Source of the DNA: Splendidivirga corallicola
Lineage (GTDB): Bacteria; Bacteroidota; Bacteroidia; Cytophagales; Cyclobacteriaceae
Assembly: GCA_030442035.1 (NCBI GenBank)
Contig: JAUJEA010000006.1
Location: 186,001-250,000, forward strand
DNA: 64,000 nucleotides
Reading direction: 5' to 3'
Shown here: one piece after another, positions 17,498 to 26,577 of the stretch
How positions within the stretch are numbered: the first letter of the stretch is position 1
Layout of the letters: the number at the start of each line of letters is the position of its first letter
The notes under the pieces: model-generated
Databases searched by the model: none
What the model saw: the letters and a program-made list of their open reading frames with translations, nothing else
What the model was told of the DNA's origin: nothing
Translations under genes and position numbers: made by a program

Positions 17498-17499
17498 GA

Positions 17500-18615
17500 C
17501 TAAATCTTGCCTAAAATGCCTTTGTAAAATGATTCATGATCCTGCACTTCTTTTTCTACTGAGAATCTTTCTTCAATGATTTTGGAAAACTTTGTTTTTA
17601 TGGCTGACTTCTTTTCCTCAGGTAAGTCCAAAACATCCTGAATTTTTGTTGCTAATTCTTTTGGATCCTCGGGATCATAAAGCAATTCCGGAAAGTCCTG
17701 TAATATAAATTTTATGCCATAAATATCACTGCCAATGGCTAAAATACCTGATGCCATGGCTTCCAATAATGCCACTCCAAGCGCCTCACTACGCTTTATA
17801 TTTCTTGTAGGAAGTACAAAAAGATCGCTTGCCAACAAGTAATCTTCCACATTAGACTTCTTTCCTAAAAACTTAATTCTATCATCAAGTTGTTTGTCTT
17901 GAACCTTTAGTATAAGCTCTTCTGCATATTCACTGCTTTTATCACCCAACAAAATCAACTTGTAATTGCTATCAGGAAGTTGTTCAAATGCCTCGATCAG
18001 CTTGTCAATACCCTTTACTTCTAAAACGGCTGCAATACAGATAATTAGTTTATCGCCACTTTTAAATCCCAATTCTTCGCGAATAAGATCATTGCGTTTT
18101 CCGGGCTTAAATCTATTCTGATCCACGCTACATGGCACCAATTTAACTTGTTTCTTTTTAGGGAAGTATAGCTCTTTCATGAAGGGATTGATGGTAACTA
18201 TTCCATTGGCCAGAGAACTTCTGATTTTCCAGCTCTTATTCCCCCAACTCATATTTTTTTTGGTGTAGATCCATTTCGCTCCAGCCAGCTTAGCAGCCAA
18301 TGCTTCAGTAAAATCACTCGACCAATGAAAAGAATGCACAATGTCCGGATTGATCTTTTTAAAAAACCTGGCAACCTTTAAAACACGTGGAATTAAATTC
18401 AATTTGGGTGCCAGTGGTGCAGTGAATTCACCTATATGAACCTTGATGCCCGATTCAACAACTTTTTTAAAATATTCACCGCGATCATGATTGCAACAGA
18501 TATGGACTTCAAAAATAGAGGGATCAAGATTTTTAGCAATGCCTAAAAGCACCTGTCCGCTACCTGCAGTATCGAAATTAGGTATTGTGTATAATATCCT
18601 GATCTTTGATGACAT
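17500..18615 (-). CDS. Glycosyltransferase family 4 (GT-B)
   Basis: A 371-residue GT-B enzyme. The N-terminal half has the loop YTIPNFDTAGSGQVLLGIAK (residues ~8-27), used for acceptor and phosphate contacts. The donor-binding half has IAAVLEVKGIDKLIEAFEQL (from ~194) and the E-x7-E region SEALGVALLEAMASG. It belongs to the same transcription unit as the neighbouring GT2 (29 bp upstream) and the AsnB-like gene (2 bp downstream). It is a cytoplasmic transferase in stepwise assembly of the repeat unit; sugar specificity is unknown. Confidence 0.9.
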   Translation of the reverse strand: MSSKIRILYTIPNFDTAGSGQVLLGIAKNLDPSIFEVHICCNHDRGEYFKKVVESGIKVHIGEFTAPLAPKLNLIPRVLKVARFFKKINPDIVHSFHWSSDFTEALAAKLAGAKWIYTKKNMSWGNKSWKIRSSLANGIVTINPFMKELYFPKKKQVKLVPCSVDQNRFKPGKRNDLIREELGFKSGDKLIICIAAVLEVKGIDKLIEAFEQLPDSNYKLILLGDKSSEYAEELILKVQDKQLDDRIKFLGKKSNVEDYLLASDLFVLPTRNIKRSEALGVALLEAMASGILAIGSDIYGIKFILQDFPELLYDPEDPKELATKIQDVLDLPEEKKSAIKTKFSKIIEERFSVEKEVQDHESFYKGILGKI

Positions 18616-18644
18616 ATTCTATGAATTAATTTACTCTTCTTAAA

Positions 18645-19589
18645 TTATTGCTTTTTAATCAGACCTATTTTCCTTAATATTCTTTTAGTAACACTAGCCC
18701 TCAACTCGGAGATTCTTTTATCTCCGGCGTCATTCAGAAGCATTTGGAATATTCTTTTCAGACCTACAAATGCATTTAATTGAAGGCCTTCCAATAAATA
18801 TTGTGTATTCATGGCAGTCTTATAGTCCTTGTCAGTGAGAATATTTGAAAATTCCCAGTAAAAACTACGAATCAGTTCTCTTGATGCTTTAAATTGTTTA
18901 ACCTTGTTTGCCGTTAAAGAATTTCTATCAACGGCTCTGTCAATCTTAACAAGGGGCTCAGCAATTCCTCCGATTTTAGATACTAATGAAAACCTCAATA
19001 CATAGGCCCAATCAATACCGAGGCTGGGATAATGTTGTGTAAAATAAAGGCCTTTGTTTTGATGTATTTCTTTTCGGAACATCATACAGGTGTTCACCAC
19101 TTTGATTTGCTCCCGAAAGTTTAGTTTAAACATTTCTATTGAATCATCCGGATAATTATCTCCTCTGTCAAGAATATGTGGAAATCTGTAGTTGCGTTTT
19201 CCTTCTGAAACATGTTCGGCAATCCCCGACACCAATCCAACATCGGGATGCTGTTCCAGATAGTCAACTTGCATTTTTAATCTCTCCGGATAATACCAGT
19301 CATCTTGTTCAGCAACTGCAATATATAATGAATTTGGGTTTGAATGATAAACGAGTTTGTTCATCGTTCTTCCGAGTCCCATATTTGATTCATTACTTAA
19401 AACTTGGATTCTTTCATCATTTTGACTCTTTAATATTTCCTCGGAATTATCATTCGACCCGTCTATACAAGCAATTAGTTCGAAATTACTATAAGTCTGA
19501 CTAAGCAATGACTTTAAGGTATTTTCCAAAGATTTTTCTCCGAAATACACCGGAAGTATTATTGAGACTTTAGGAGTTATGTTTTCCAT
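18645..19589 (-). CDS. Glycosyltransferase family 2 (GT-A)
   Basis: A 314-residue GT-A enzyme opening with KVSIILPVYFGEKSLENTLK, the standard GT2 nucleotide-binding strand. CIDGSNDNSEEI supplies the first aspartate motif, and AEQDDWYYPERL (~residues 94-105) is the metal-binding DXD equivalent. The C-terminal ~90 residues are helical, as in O-antigen GT2s. It sits between a GT4 upstream (30 bp) and another GT4 downstream (29 bp). Usually inverting; acceptor and donor unknown. Confidence 0.9.
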   Translation of the reverse strand: MENITPKVSIILPVYFGEKSLENTLKSLLSQTYSNFELIACIDGSNDNSEEILKSQNDERIQVLSNESNMGLGRTMNKLVYHSNPNSLYIAVAEQDDWYYPERLKMQVDYLEQHPDVGLVSGIAEHVSEGKRNYRFPHILDRGDNYPDDSIEMFKLNFREQIKVVNTCMMFRKEIHQNKGLYFTQHYPSLGIDWAYVLRFSLVSKIGGIAEPLVKIDRAVDRNSLTANKVKQFKASRELIRSFYWEFSNILTDKDYKTAMNTQYLLEGLQLNAFVGLKRIFQMLLNDAGDKRISELRASVTKRILRKIGLIKKQ

Positions 19590-19619
19590 GTAATATCAAA
19601 AAGCAGACTTTTTTAATAA

Positions 19620-20876
19620 TTAATTTTTATGCATCACAAGTTTTCCTAAAAAATCCTCAAAGCCTGAAGCCATACATTCCTTCAAAAACTTTTGCTGCAC
19701 TCTTTTTATCCCGTTATCTCCCAAAACTTTTCTACGCTCGGGCGATTCTATAAGTTCCTGATAAGCATTGATCAAATTTTGTGTAAGGTTATCCACATCT
19801 ACCAGGATTCCTGTATTACCATTATCAACGACTTCCGGAATACCTCCTACTTTCGTTGCAATCACCGGTAGACCACAGGCCATGCTTTCAATGAGAAATA
19901 CTGAATTACCCTCTTTATAGAGTGATGCCAAAACGCTAATATCAGCAGCGGCATAGGCATCTGTTAACTCGTTGTTTGGTATCCATCCGGTAAATTGAAC
20001 CACACCCTCAGGGAAGGCCTCCAGTTTTTCCTTAATAGACTGAGCATACGATTCTTCTTTCCAATATTCTATTTTACTTTCTCCAATAATGAGAAAGCGA
20101 ATATTATTATTTTGTTCGTAGCAGGTCTGAAAAGCATCCACAATATTGTCGAGGCCTTTTTCTTTGCTTATTCTTCCTGCATACAGGAAAACTATATGCT
20201 GTGCTTCAAAATTGTACTTCTTCCTCATTTCGGCTCTTTTTGATCGTGCAAGTTCCTCGTTGAAAAAATCTCCGTTGATACCGTTAAAAACTACACTTTT
20301 TAAAAGATCGGATGGACCAAACTTTTGTTCTGCACCGTCAAATGCTGCCTGACATATGGAAACTATACCGTCAAGGTTCTCTTCTAAAAACTGCCACTGA
20401 TTATGGCTAAGGAAATCCAAATCACTGCCATGGAAATAATAAACATGTTGACCCCTGGGATGGGCCTTTTTACAAAATTTTATTAGATCGTAAGTTAAGT
20501 GAGTTACTACTATATCGGGCTTCAGTTTTTTCAGTTTGAAATAAACACTGAAGGAATAAGCTATTCTATCCAACTTGGTAAAGTTCAGAAGCCTTTTGCG
20601 TACCCGGTAAGGAACCAATGAAAATAGAAATTTTGTTAGTTTAAAAGTAAAATCAGATTCATAGATGTATTGAAATTTTCGAGGGTCAAGTTCTTGTTTC
20701 TTCAATTCATCATCCCATAGTGAAAGCGTAGAAATATTGTAATCAGATAGAATTTCCTGCGTGTAATAAGCCAGATGAGCCAGTGTGCTGAACTTTACAG
20801 GAGGCACAGTATGGTTGGAGCCCAGTACTAATAACACATTTTTATCCTGAATTTTCTTCTTGATCTCTTCTTTCAT
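19620..20876 (-). CDS. Glycosyltransferase family 4 (GT-B)
   Basis: A 418-residue GT4. YAGRISKEKGLDNIVDAFQT opens the donor domain, and EGNSVFLIESMACGLPVIAT contains E-x7-E followed by KVGGIPEVVDNGNTG, the sugar-nucleotide binding loop. HVYYFHGSDLDFLS is the typical acceptor-side HGSD motif. It is separated from its neighbours by 91 bp upstream and 30 bp downstream, consistent with one operon. The specific sugar is not identifiable. Confidence 0.92.
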   Translation of the reverse strand: MKEEIKKKIQDKNVLLVLGSNHTVPPVKFSTLAHLAYYTQEILSDYNISTLSLWDDELKKQELDPRKFQYIYESDFTFKLTKFLFSLVPYRVRKRLLNFTKLDRIAYSFSVYFKLKKLKPDIVVTHLTYDLIKFCKKAHPRGQHVYYFHGSDLDFLSHNQWQFLEENLDGIVSICQAAFDGAEQKFGPSDLLKSVVFNGINGDFFNEELARSKRAEMRKKYNFEAQHIVFLYAGRISKEKGLDNIVDAFQTCYEQNNNIRFLIIGESKIEYWKEESYAQSIKEKLEAFPEGVVQFTGWIPNNELTDAYAAADISVLASLYKEGNSVFLIESMACGLPVIATKVGGIPEVVDNGNTGILVDVDNLTQNLINAYQELIESPERRKVLGDNGIKRVQQKFLKECMASGFEDFLGKLVMHKN

Positions 20877-20967
20877 TTAAACTTGATTTTCATGCATTTT
20901 AAGCTAATGGTTTTACTAAATCTATATATTCTATAACAAGCACTTGAATTTCTCCACATTTGTGAGA

Positions 20968-22146
20968 TCATTGGGAATCTATGAATCTCATAATAATATC
21001 TTTAATTTCCGCCGAAGCGATCGGAACATCATGCCTTACCTTTACCTTCTGAGCAGCAGCTTCCCCTAATTTTTTCCTTAAGGCCTCATCCTTCATGAGC
21101 AACTCGAGTTTACTTGTCATAGCCGAAATATCAAGATAAGGGACCACAAAACCTGCATCCTGTTCAACAAACTCGGATATTCCACCCGCGTTTTCAAAAC
21201 AGATAACCGGGGTCTTGAGTGATGCATTCTCAAGACAAACAAGAGGGAATGGATCTTCTCTCGAAGTCATTAGAAAAACATCAAAAGTTGAAAAGTAATC
21301 AGCCGGATTTGGAACCCTTTCTATAAATCTGATCTTATGTTCAAGCTTTAATTTTTTTAAGTCTGAAATAAAGGTTTTATACGATGGAGAATCTAAATTA
21401 GCTCCAACCCAAACAAAACAAACCTCTCTATGAAGCTCTAAAGAACTCAATTTGATCAATGTCTGGACGAAAAGATCGACTCCCTTTCTAAAACCAAGCG
21501 CTCCAACACCACCTACTACAAATGTTCCTTCTTTAATGTTGAGCAATTGAAACATTTCCCTCCTTCTTTCCTCATTCACCCTTGCAATATTCCCAACAGG
21601 TACAAAGGAGTGCACTACATCTACCTTGTCTTCGGCTATTTCATAACTATCGACCAAATTTTGTTTTACAGCGCCTGAGGCAGCTATAAAGTGATCGGAA
21701 TATTTTTCAACATTTTCCCAATTGAATTCACCATAATTTTTAATCACACGGTCAAGTTCATGAATGTGGGTAATTAACGGTGCTTTTATATTTGAAAGGT
21801 ATTTATGGTAAGCCGTTCCATTAGCAATGGTATTGGCATAAACAAGACCAATATCGTTACTATTGATTTTCTTTAATAAAAAATAACGTTTGATCGGAGC
21901 GATAAAGCGAAGTTTTAATTTGTAAGCTATATACTTCGAGAATGTGGGGTTATCAGGCCTTTTCAGTTTCAAAGTATAAGTAGGGGCCAGTTTTTGGAAA
22001 TCTTTGATCAAAGGCCCGTCATTGAGAGAAAGTATCAGAAAATCAAGGTCTGTATTCTCTTTTAGCCATTTTAAAAAATTAAGTAATACAATAGGAGCGC
22101 CGGTTCGGCTGGCTTCATTACTAATAAATAATATCTTTTTTGACAT
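20968..22146 (-). CDS. Glycosyltransferase family 4 (GT-B)
   Basis: The frame includes a TTG at 22149, but the ATG at 22146 (MSKKILFISNEASRTGAPIV) is the natural start; ~392 residues. The SRTGAPIVLLNFLKWL opening is typical of GT4 enzymes from lipopolysaccharide clusters. VGGVGALGFRKGVDLFVQTL starts the donor domain, and EDPFPLVCLENASLKTPVICF carries the E-x7-E motif. It is 39 bp from the GT2 upstream. Cytoplasmic; donor sugar unknown. Confidence 0.92.
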   Translation of the reverse strand: MSKKILFISNEASRTGAPIVLLNFLKWLKENTDLDFLILSLNDGPLIKDFQKLAPTYTLKLKRPDNPTFSKYIAYKLKLRFIAPIKRYFLLKKINSNDIGLVYANTIANGTAYHKYLSNIKAPLITHIHELDRVIKNYGEFNWENVEKYSDHFIAASGAVKQNLVDSYEIAEDKVDVVHSFVPVGNIARVNEERRREMFQLLNIKEGTFVVGGVGALGFRKGVDLFVQTLIKLSSLELHREVCFVWVGANLDSPSYKTFISDLKKLKLEHKIRFIERVPNPADYFSTFDVFLMTSREDPFPLVCLENASLKTPVICFENAGGISEFVEQDAGFVVPYLDISAMTSKLELLMKDEALRKKLGEAAAQKVKVRHDVPIASAEIKDIIMRFIDSQ

Positions 22147-22185
22147 CAATTTGGGATCGCAAGTATTTAAAGATTTCTTATATAA

Positions 22186-23295
22186 TCAGTTTCTGCCCAT
22201 CAGTATATTATGGATCGGCCGAACCAAATATTTGAACCTTAGCTTATCAAATAGTTTTTTGTGTTTCTTATTAAGTGAATTTTTATCCACTGCTTTTAAG
22301 AATTTGCCAAGTAGTTCTCTGTTGGTATTTAGTGAATCCAGCTTCTTCGCATTCCATAACATTTGGAAATTAATTGCTTTTCTTGCCTCTTCTCCTTCTT
22401 CCTTTGATAAGTCGAAATCATACATGGCTTCCTCAATTTTCCCTTCTTTATATTGATTAAGCAATTCGGCCTGTTGGGTTAATGAAAGTTTCTTGGCAAT
22501 CCCAAAAAAAATTGAATACAACTCCAATGAAAACAGCTCATAAAATTGGTCTGTTTTGGAATCCGGATGTATTCTAAAATTCGTAAGAACCTGGTGAATA
22601 TTTTTAATATGCTCATCTCCGAAACGCAACAGATATCTGATCCAAATGTCCTGGTCCATCACGTAGTTGAGTTTTTCGTTTAATTCGCCAAGCTGCCTCA
22701 ATTTATCCAATCTGAAAAAAGTAGAAGGCTGATGATTTCTACTCAGGCAAATTTTTTCCGTTAAAGTGTCAAATTCCTCCGGGCCGATCTCCCGATCCTG
22801 AGTCACTCCGGCATCGTTGAAAAATCGATAGAAACCGGATACTACCCAAACATCTTCCTGTTTGAAATTCTCTGCTAAGAGCTTAAAGCAGTCCTTCTGA
22901 TAGTAATCATCACTATTGATCCAGTTAAATATTTCACCCGAACATTTAACCAATCCTTTGTTAATGGCATCCGTTTGTCCATTGTCTTTTTCACTTACCC
23001 AATAAGAGATCCAGGGTTCATATTTCTTGATTATCTCAACCGTCTGATCCGTACTGCCTCCATCAATGATAATGTATTCCAAGTTTGGATAATTTTGCAG
23101 TAATACGGACCTAATTGTTTCCTCTATATATCCTCCCTGATTAAATGATGGTGTAACAATGGATATTTTAGGCCATTCCTCGTTTTCATTATAGGCAGAA
23201 ACAGACATTTCCTGATCCCAGGGATATCCGGTTTTGTTTTTGGGAGGGGTAGGAAGCATTTTTAAAAGTCCCATTTCTGTTTTTGTGCTAGCCAT
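22186..23295 (-). CDS. Glycosyltransferase family 2 (GT-A)
   Basis: A 369-residue GT2 whose catalytic domain begins about 40 residues in (KISIVTPSFNQGGYIEETIR). IIDGGSTDQTVEIIKKYE is the first aspartate motif, EKDNGQTDAINKG is the usual WcaA-like loop, and INSDDYYQ supplies the DXD. The C-terminal ~130 residues are helical with no recognised domain. The first ~35 residues (LLKMLPTPPKNKTGYPWDQE) form a proline-rich linker often seen in this WcaA-like subgroup. It lies downstream of the sulfotransferase gene by 51 bp. Confidence 0.9.
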   Translation of the reverse strand: MASTKTEMGLLKMLPTPPKNKTGYPWDQEMSVSAYNENEEWPKISIVTPSFNQGGYIEETIRSVLLQNYPNLEYIIIDGGSTDQTVEIIKKYEPWISYWVSEKDNGQTDAINKGLVKCSGEIFNWINSDDYYQKDCFKLLAENFKQEDVWVVSGFYRFFNDAGVTQDREIGPEEFDTLTEKICLSRNHQPSTFFRLDKLRQLGELNEKLNYVMDQDIWIRYLLRFGDEHIKNIHQVLTNFRIHPDSKTDQFYELFSLELYSIFFGIAKKLSLTQQAELLNQYKEGKIEEAMYDFDLSKEEGEEARKAINFQMLWNAKKLDSLNTNRELLGKFLKAVDKNSLNKKHKKLFDKLRFKYLVRPIHNILMGRN

Positions 23296-23346
23296 TAATA
23301 CTCAATGATCATTTAAAGAATCGTTTGTTCAGCATTATATAGTTTT

Positions 23347-24159
23347 CTATTTAAACACATATTTTGCTGCTTTTTTTGCCCTGCTATATTTTTGATACAA
23401 GAAGTTCATGGTTTTAAAAGTATTTAGTTCCATATTCATACTAAATCCTGCATCTCTCACTTCCTGATCAAAATTTTGCTTAACAAATTCATAAAGTGCT
23501 ATATCAAATTGATTGTTTTCAAGAATAATATCTATTATTTCCTGAGAAACAGTGCTATTCTTTTTCTCCTTTGAGACATTTGCCTTAATGTAATATGGGT
23601 TTCGCCAATTAAGTCTCCGTTTGTATAGAATAAGGCTTTCATCAAATCTTTCCATTAAACCCACTGCGGTAAAGTTCATTTTTAGATTTTTCTTAGCCAT
23701 TTCAAGCATTTCATTTGAACAAGCTCCCAGAGGCACATTTAGTCCTGAGATCAATCGAGTTTGACCATTTTCCAACTCTATCGTTGGCATTTCTTGAACA
23801 TACTCCATTAAGGTCAGTTTTTTTTCATTAATGTGGTTATACAGGTAATGATCCGGGCTCTTTTTTGCATAATAGTAGTGAGATATTACACGGGCTACCG
23901 GATCTCGCAACATGGTAATGAATTTCTTTTTATCATTCAAAAAAAATACATCCGAAAACCCAATGTGCCCTATAACAAGCTTTATCCCATTTCTTGACTT
24001 TTCGTCCAGGCCAAGATATTTTTTTTCGGACTGGTCAGGATTACCATCTACTGTATAAAATATATTTTTTCTTTCATACTGACTCAACAAAATATGACGG
24101 AGTGTGGTCCCTCCTGCCTTTGGTATATGAAGAAAAACAACTTTATCTGTTTCGACCAT
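23347..24159 (-). CDS. Sulfotransferase family protein (carbohydrate type)
   Basis: A 270-residue protein with the PAPS-binding features of the sulfotransferase-2 group. The 5'-phosphosulfate loop is FLHIPKAGGTTLRHIL (residues ~9-24), and the 3'-phosphate motif is MLRDPVARVISHYYYA (~83-98). In this family HIPKxGGT plus RDPxxRxxSxY transfers sulfate from PAPS to hydroxyls of glycans. Its place among glycosyltransferases indicates a sulfated residue in the exported polysaccharide. It is the first gene of the leftward block beyond the inverted GT4. No PAPS-forming genes are in the window, so the donor must come from elsewhere. Confidence 0.88.
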   Translation of the reverse strand: MVETDKVVFLHIPKAGGTTLRHILLSQYERKNIFYTVDGNPDQSEKKYLGLDEKSRNGIKLVIGHIGFSDVFFLNDKKKFITMLRDPVARVISHYYYAKKSPDHYLYNHINEKKLTLMEYVQEMPTIELENGQTRLISGLNVPLGACSNEMLEMAKKNLKMNFTAVGLMERFDESLILYKRRLNWRNPYYIKANVSKEKKNSTVSQEIIDIILENNQFDIALYEFVKQNFDQEVRDAGFSMNMELNTFKTMNFLYQKYSRAKKAAKYVFK

Positions 24160-24452
24160 CTAAACTAGGGTAAATAGTTATTATCATTTCGATGATACAT
24201 TTCGGGGTATGCAAAAACAGACCCTTTTAATGCAGTTTGGTTGGAGGCAAAATTAGAAAATTTTCAAAGTGCATTTGCTCGATAAGGCCATATTTATTAC
24301 AAAAGAAATGTATTAAGATATTTATATTACTTTCGGGTAAAAAGTACATTTACTAAAAACTTATTGAACATTTGATTTGATTATATCTGAACCCCATTTA
24401 ATTTGGCAACCTCATTTATAAAAATCTTTGAACCTATTTTTCCAGGAGTAAA
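24160..24452. promoter_or_regulatory. Divergent promoter region between sulfotransferase and inverted GT4
   Basis: A 293-bp A+T-rich gap between divergently oriented genes must carry a promoter for each. AGGAG at 24444-24448 lies 4 bp before the GT4 ATG, one of the few convincing Shine-Dalgarno-like sites in the window. No inverted repeats or coding frames stand out. Confidence 0.5.
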
Positions 24453-25598
24453 ATGCCAAAAATCGCTTTTATATCAAGAACAAATCCGGTTGATATTGAA
24501 AAATATTCTGGCACAACATATCACATCCATGAAGCCTTGGCAAACCAAGATTTTGATATCTATGATATTTACAAACTAAATGAGCGTTATTGGACCTATT
24601 TGCGATGGAAAAGAAAAATATATAAAGATCTATTTGGAAAAAGGTTTCTAATTGATCGTTCTCCTCTCCGAGCCTATGGATATGCCAAAGAGTTGAAAAA
24701 ACAGATTAATGGACATGATATTGATGTTATTTTCAGCGACAGTTCCTTAACCATTAGTACCTTAAAAACAGAAATTCCCATCGTATTTTATACTGATTCC
24801 ACTTTTGCCGGTATGGTGGACTATTATGATGGGTTCTCGAATCTCAGTAGAAAAACTGTAAAAGATGGAATGAGATTTGAAAAAATGGCATTGAAAAACT
24901 GTAGCAAAGCCATTTATACATCAAAATGGGCTGCCGATTCGGCTATCAAGGATTATGGAGCTGATCCTGCAAAAGTAGAAATCATTCCATATGGAGCCAA
25001 TTTCCAGGTTGAAAAGAGTCAGGAAGAAATGCAGGATATTATAGGAGCTAAAACCTTTGACAAATGCCGGCTACTTTTCGTGGGAAAGGATTGGGGAAGA
25101 AAAGGTGGAAATCTGGCGGTAAACGTAGTGAAAAAATTAAATGAAATAGGTATTCCAAGTACCTTATCTATTGTAGGATGTGAACCTGAAATTGATCCTT
25201 CCATACAGGATTTTGTAGAAGTACATGGATATTTGAATAAGGCTAAGAAAGAGGATCTGGATAGAATGGTAGATCTTTATCACCGGGCGCATTATTTCAT
25301 CTTACCTACCTATGCCGAATGCTTTGGTATTGCCTTTGCTGAGGCAAGCTCATTTGGCTTACCTAATCTCGCATTAGACACAGGAGGTGTTGCTTCAGCC
25401 GTAACTGATGGAAAGAGCGGAAAACTATTTGACATTTCCGCAACGGCGGATGATTTTGTTTCCTTTATAAAACCAAATTTTACAGATCAAAATGCCTATA
25501 GTGCGTTAGCCGAGTCCTCCTATCGGGAATATCTCCAAAGGTTAAATTGGAATGCTTCAGGGAAAAGGTTGAGTGAAGTTATTAGCAGTCTTATCTAA
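24453..25598 (+). CDS. Glycosyltransferase family 4 (GT-B), inverted relative to the cluster
   Basis: A 381-residue GT4. FVGKDWGRKGGNLAVNVVKK opens the donor half (residues ~210-229), and ECFGIAFAEASSFGLPNLAL contains E-x7-E followed by DTGGVASAVTDGKSG. The N-terminal half carries SRTNPVDIEKYSGTTYHIHE, resembling mannosyl or glucosyl transferases that begin SRTxPxDxxxxSGT. It is the only plus-strand gene between 10.9 and 38.4 kb and has its own upstream region. It meets the GDP-fucose synthase gene tail to tail with 22 bp between stops, so it must be regulated separately. A later insertion or inversion is plausible. Confidence 0.9.
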   Translation: MPKIAFISRTNPVDIEKYSGTTYHIHEALANQDFDIYDIYKLNERYWTYLRWKRKIYKDLFGKRFLIDRSPLRAYGYAKELKKQINGHDIDVIFSDSSLTISTLKTEIPIVFYTDSTFAGMVDYYDGFSNLSRKTVKDGMRFEKMALKNCSKAIYTSKWAADSAIKDYGADPAKVEIIPYGANFQVEKSQEEMQDIIGAKTFDKCRLLFVGKDWGRKGGNLAVNVVKKLNEIGIPSTLSIVGCEPEIDPSIQDFVEVHGYLNKAKKEDLDRMVDLYHRAHYFILPTYAECFGIAFAEASSFGLPNLALDTGGVASAVTDGKSGKLFDISATADDFVSFIKPNFTDQNAYSALAESSYREYLQRLNWNASGKRLSEVISSLI

Positions 25599-25620
25599 CT
25601 TTAGGTGAGGCAGTATCTGA

Positions 25621-26559
25621 TCAAGCCAATATTTCCTCCCATTTAAGCTCTTTGTAAACTTTTTCAATTCCGTCTTTTAGGGATATGGAATAGTGCCAGC
25701 CAAGCGCGTTGAGTTTATCAACATTCATTAGTTTTCTGGGAGTACCATCCGGCTTGGATGTGTCAAATTTAAGATCTCCTTCATAACCAATCACATCCTT
25801 CACGAGCATAGCCAGCTCTTTAATGCTTATATCTTCACCACAACCAATATTTACCAATTCCGACTCGTTGTAATTTTGTAGCAAAAAATAGCAAGCATCA
25901 GCTAAATCATCGGCGTGTAAAAATTCTCTTTTAGGGCTTCCTGTTCCCCATATCTCAACGAAAGGTTTGCCTTCAATTTTTGCAGTATGGAATTTTCGAA
26001 TAAGAGCCGGCAGCACATGAGAGTTATTGAGGTCATAGTTGTCATTGGGTCCATATAAATTGGTTGGCATGGCGGATATAAAATTACACCCGTATTGACT
26101 TCTATAGGCTTCACATAATTTAATACCAGCTATTTTTGCAATGGCGTAAGGCTCATTTGTAGGCTCCAATAGACCAGTTAATAGATACTCTTCTTTAAGA
26201 GGCTGCTGGGCTAATTTTGGATAAATACATGAAGAACCTAAAAAGAGAAGCTTTTTAACACCTTGTACATAGCTTTGATGAATTACATTGCTCTCTATCA
26301 TCAGGTTATCATAGAGAAATTCAGCTCGAAAAGTATTATTTGCATGAATACCGCCCACTTTGGCAGCAGCCAGAACTACAACATCCGGTTTCTCATTTTG
26401 AAAAAATGTTTCGACCTCCTGTTGGTTTCTAAGGTCCAATTCGGCAGAAGTTCTGAATACAAAATTCTCAAACCCCTCTTTCTGAAGTTTTCTTAAAATT
26501 GCAGAACCTACCATTCCCCTATGCCCCGCTATGTATACTTTATCTGATTTATTTAACAC
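25621..26559 (-). CDS. fcl: GDP-L-fucose synthase
   Basis: A 312-residue short-chain dehydrogenase with a GTG start. It has the NADPH-binding YIAGHRGMVGSAILRKL, the SSCIYP serine site and the YAIAKIAG tyrosine-lysine pair, all diagnostic of Fcl/WcaG. The enzyme epimerises and reduces GDP-4-keto-6-deoxymannose to GDP-L-fucose. It is 18 bp downstream of gmd, so the two steps are cotranscribed, supplying fucose (or a derivative such as N-acylated or sulfated fucose) to the glycan. Length equals the family norm, and the conserved ISAMPTNLYGPNDNYD and SHVLPALIRKFH are intact. Confidence 0.96.
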   Translation of the reverse strand: MLNKSDKVYIAGHRGMVGSAILRKLQKEGFENFVFRTSAELDLRNQQEVETFFQNEKPDVVVLAAAKVGGIHANNTFRAEFLYDNLMIESNVIHQSYVQGVKKLLFLGSSCIYPKLAQQPLKEEYLLTGLLEPTNEPYAIAKIAGIKLCEAYRSQYGCNFISAMPTNLYGPNDNYDLNNSHVLPALIRKFHTAKIEGKPFVEIWGTGSPKREFLHADDLADACYFLLQNYNESELVNIGCGEDISIKELAMLVKDVIGYEGDLKFDTSKPDGTPRKLMNVDKLNALGWHYSISLKDGIEKVYKELKWEEILA

Positions 26560-26577
26560 GTGCCTATGATTGTTATC

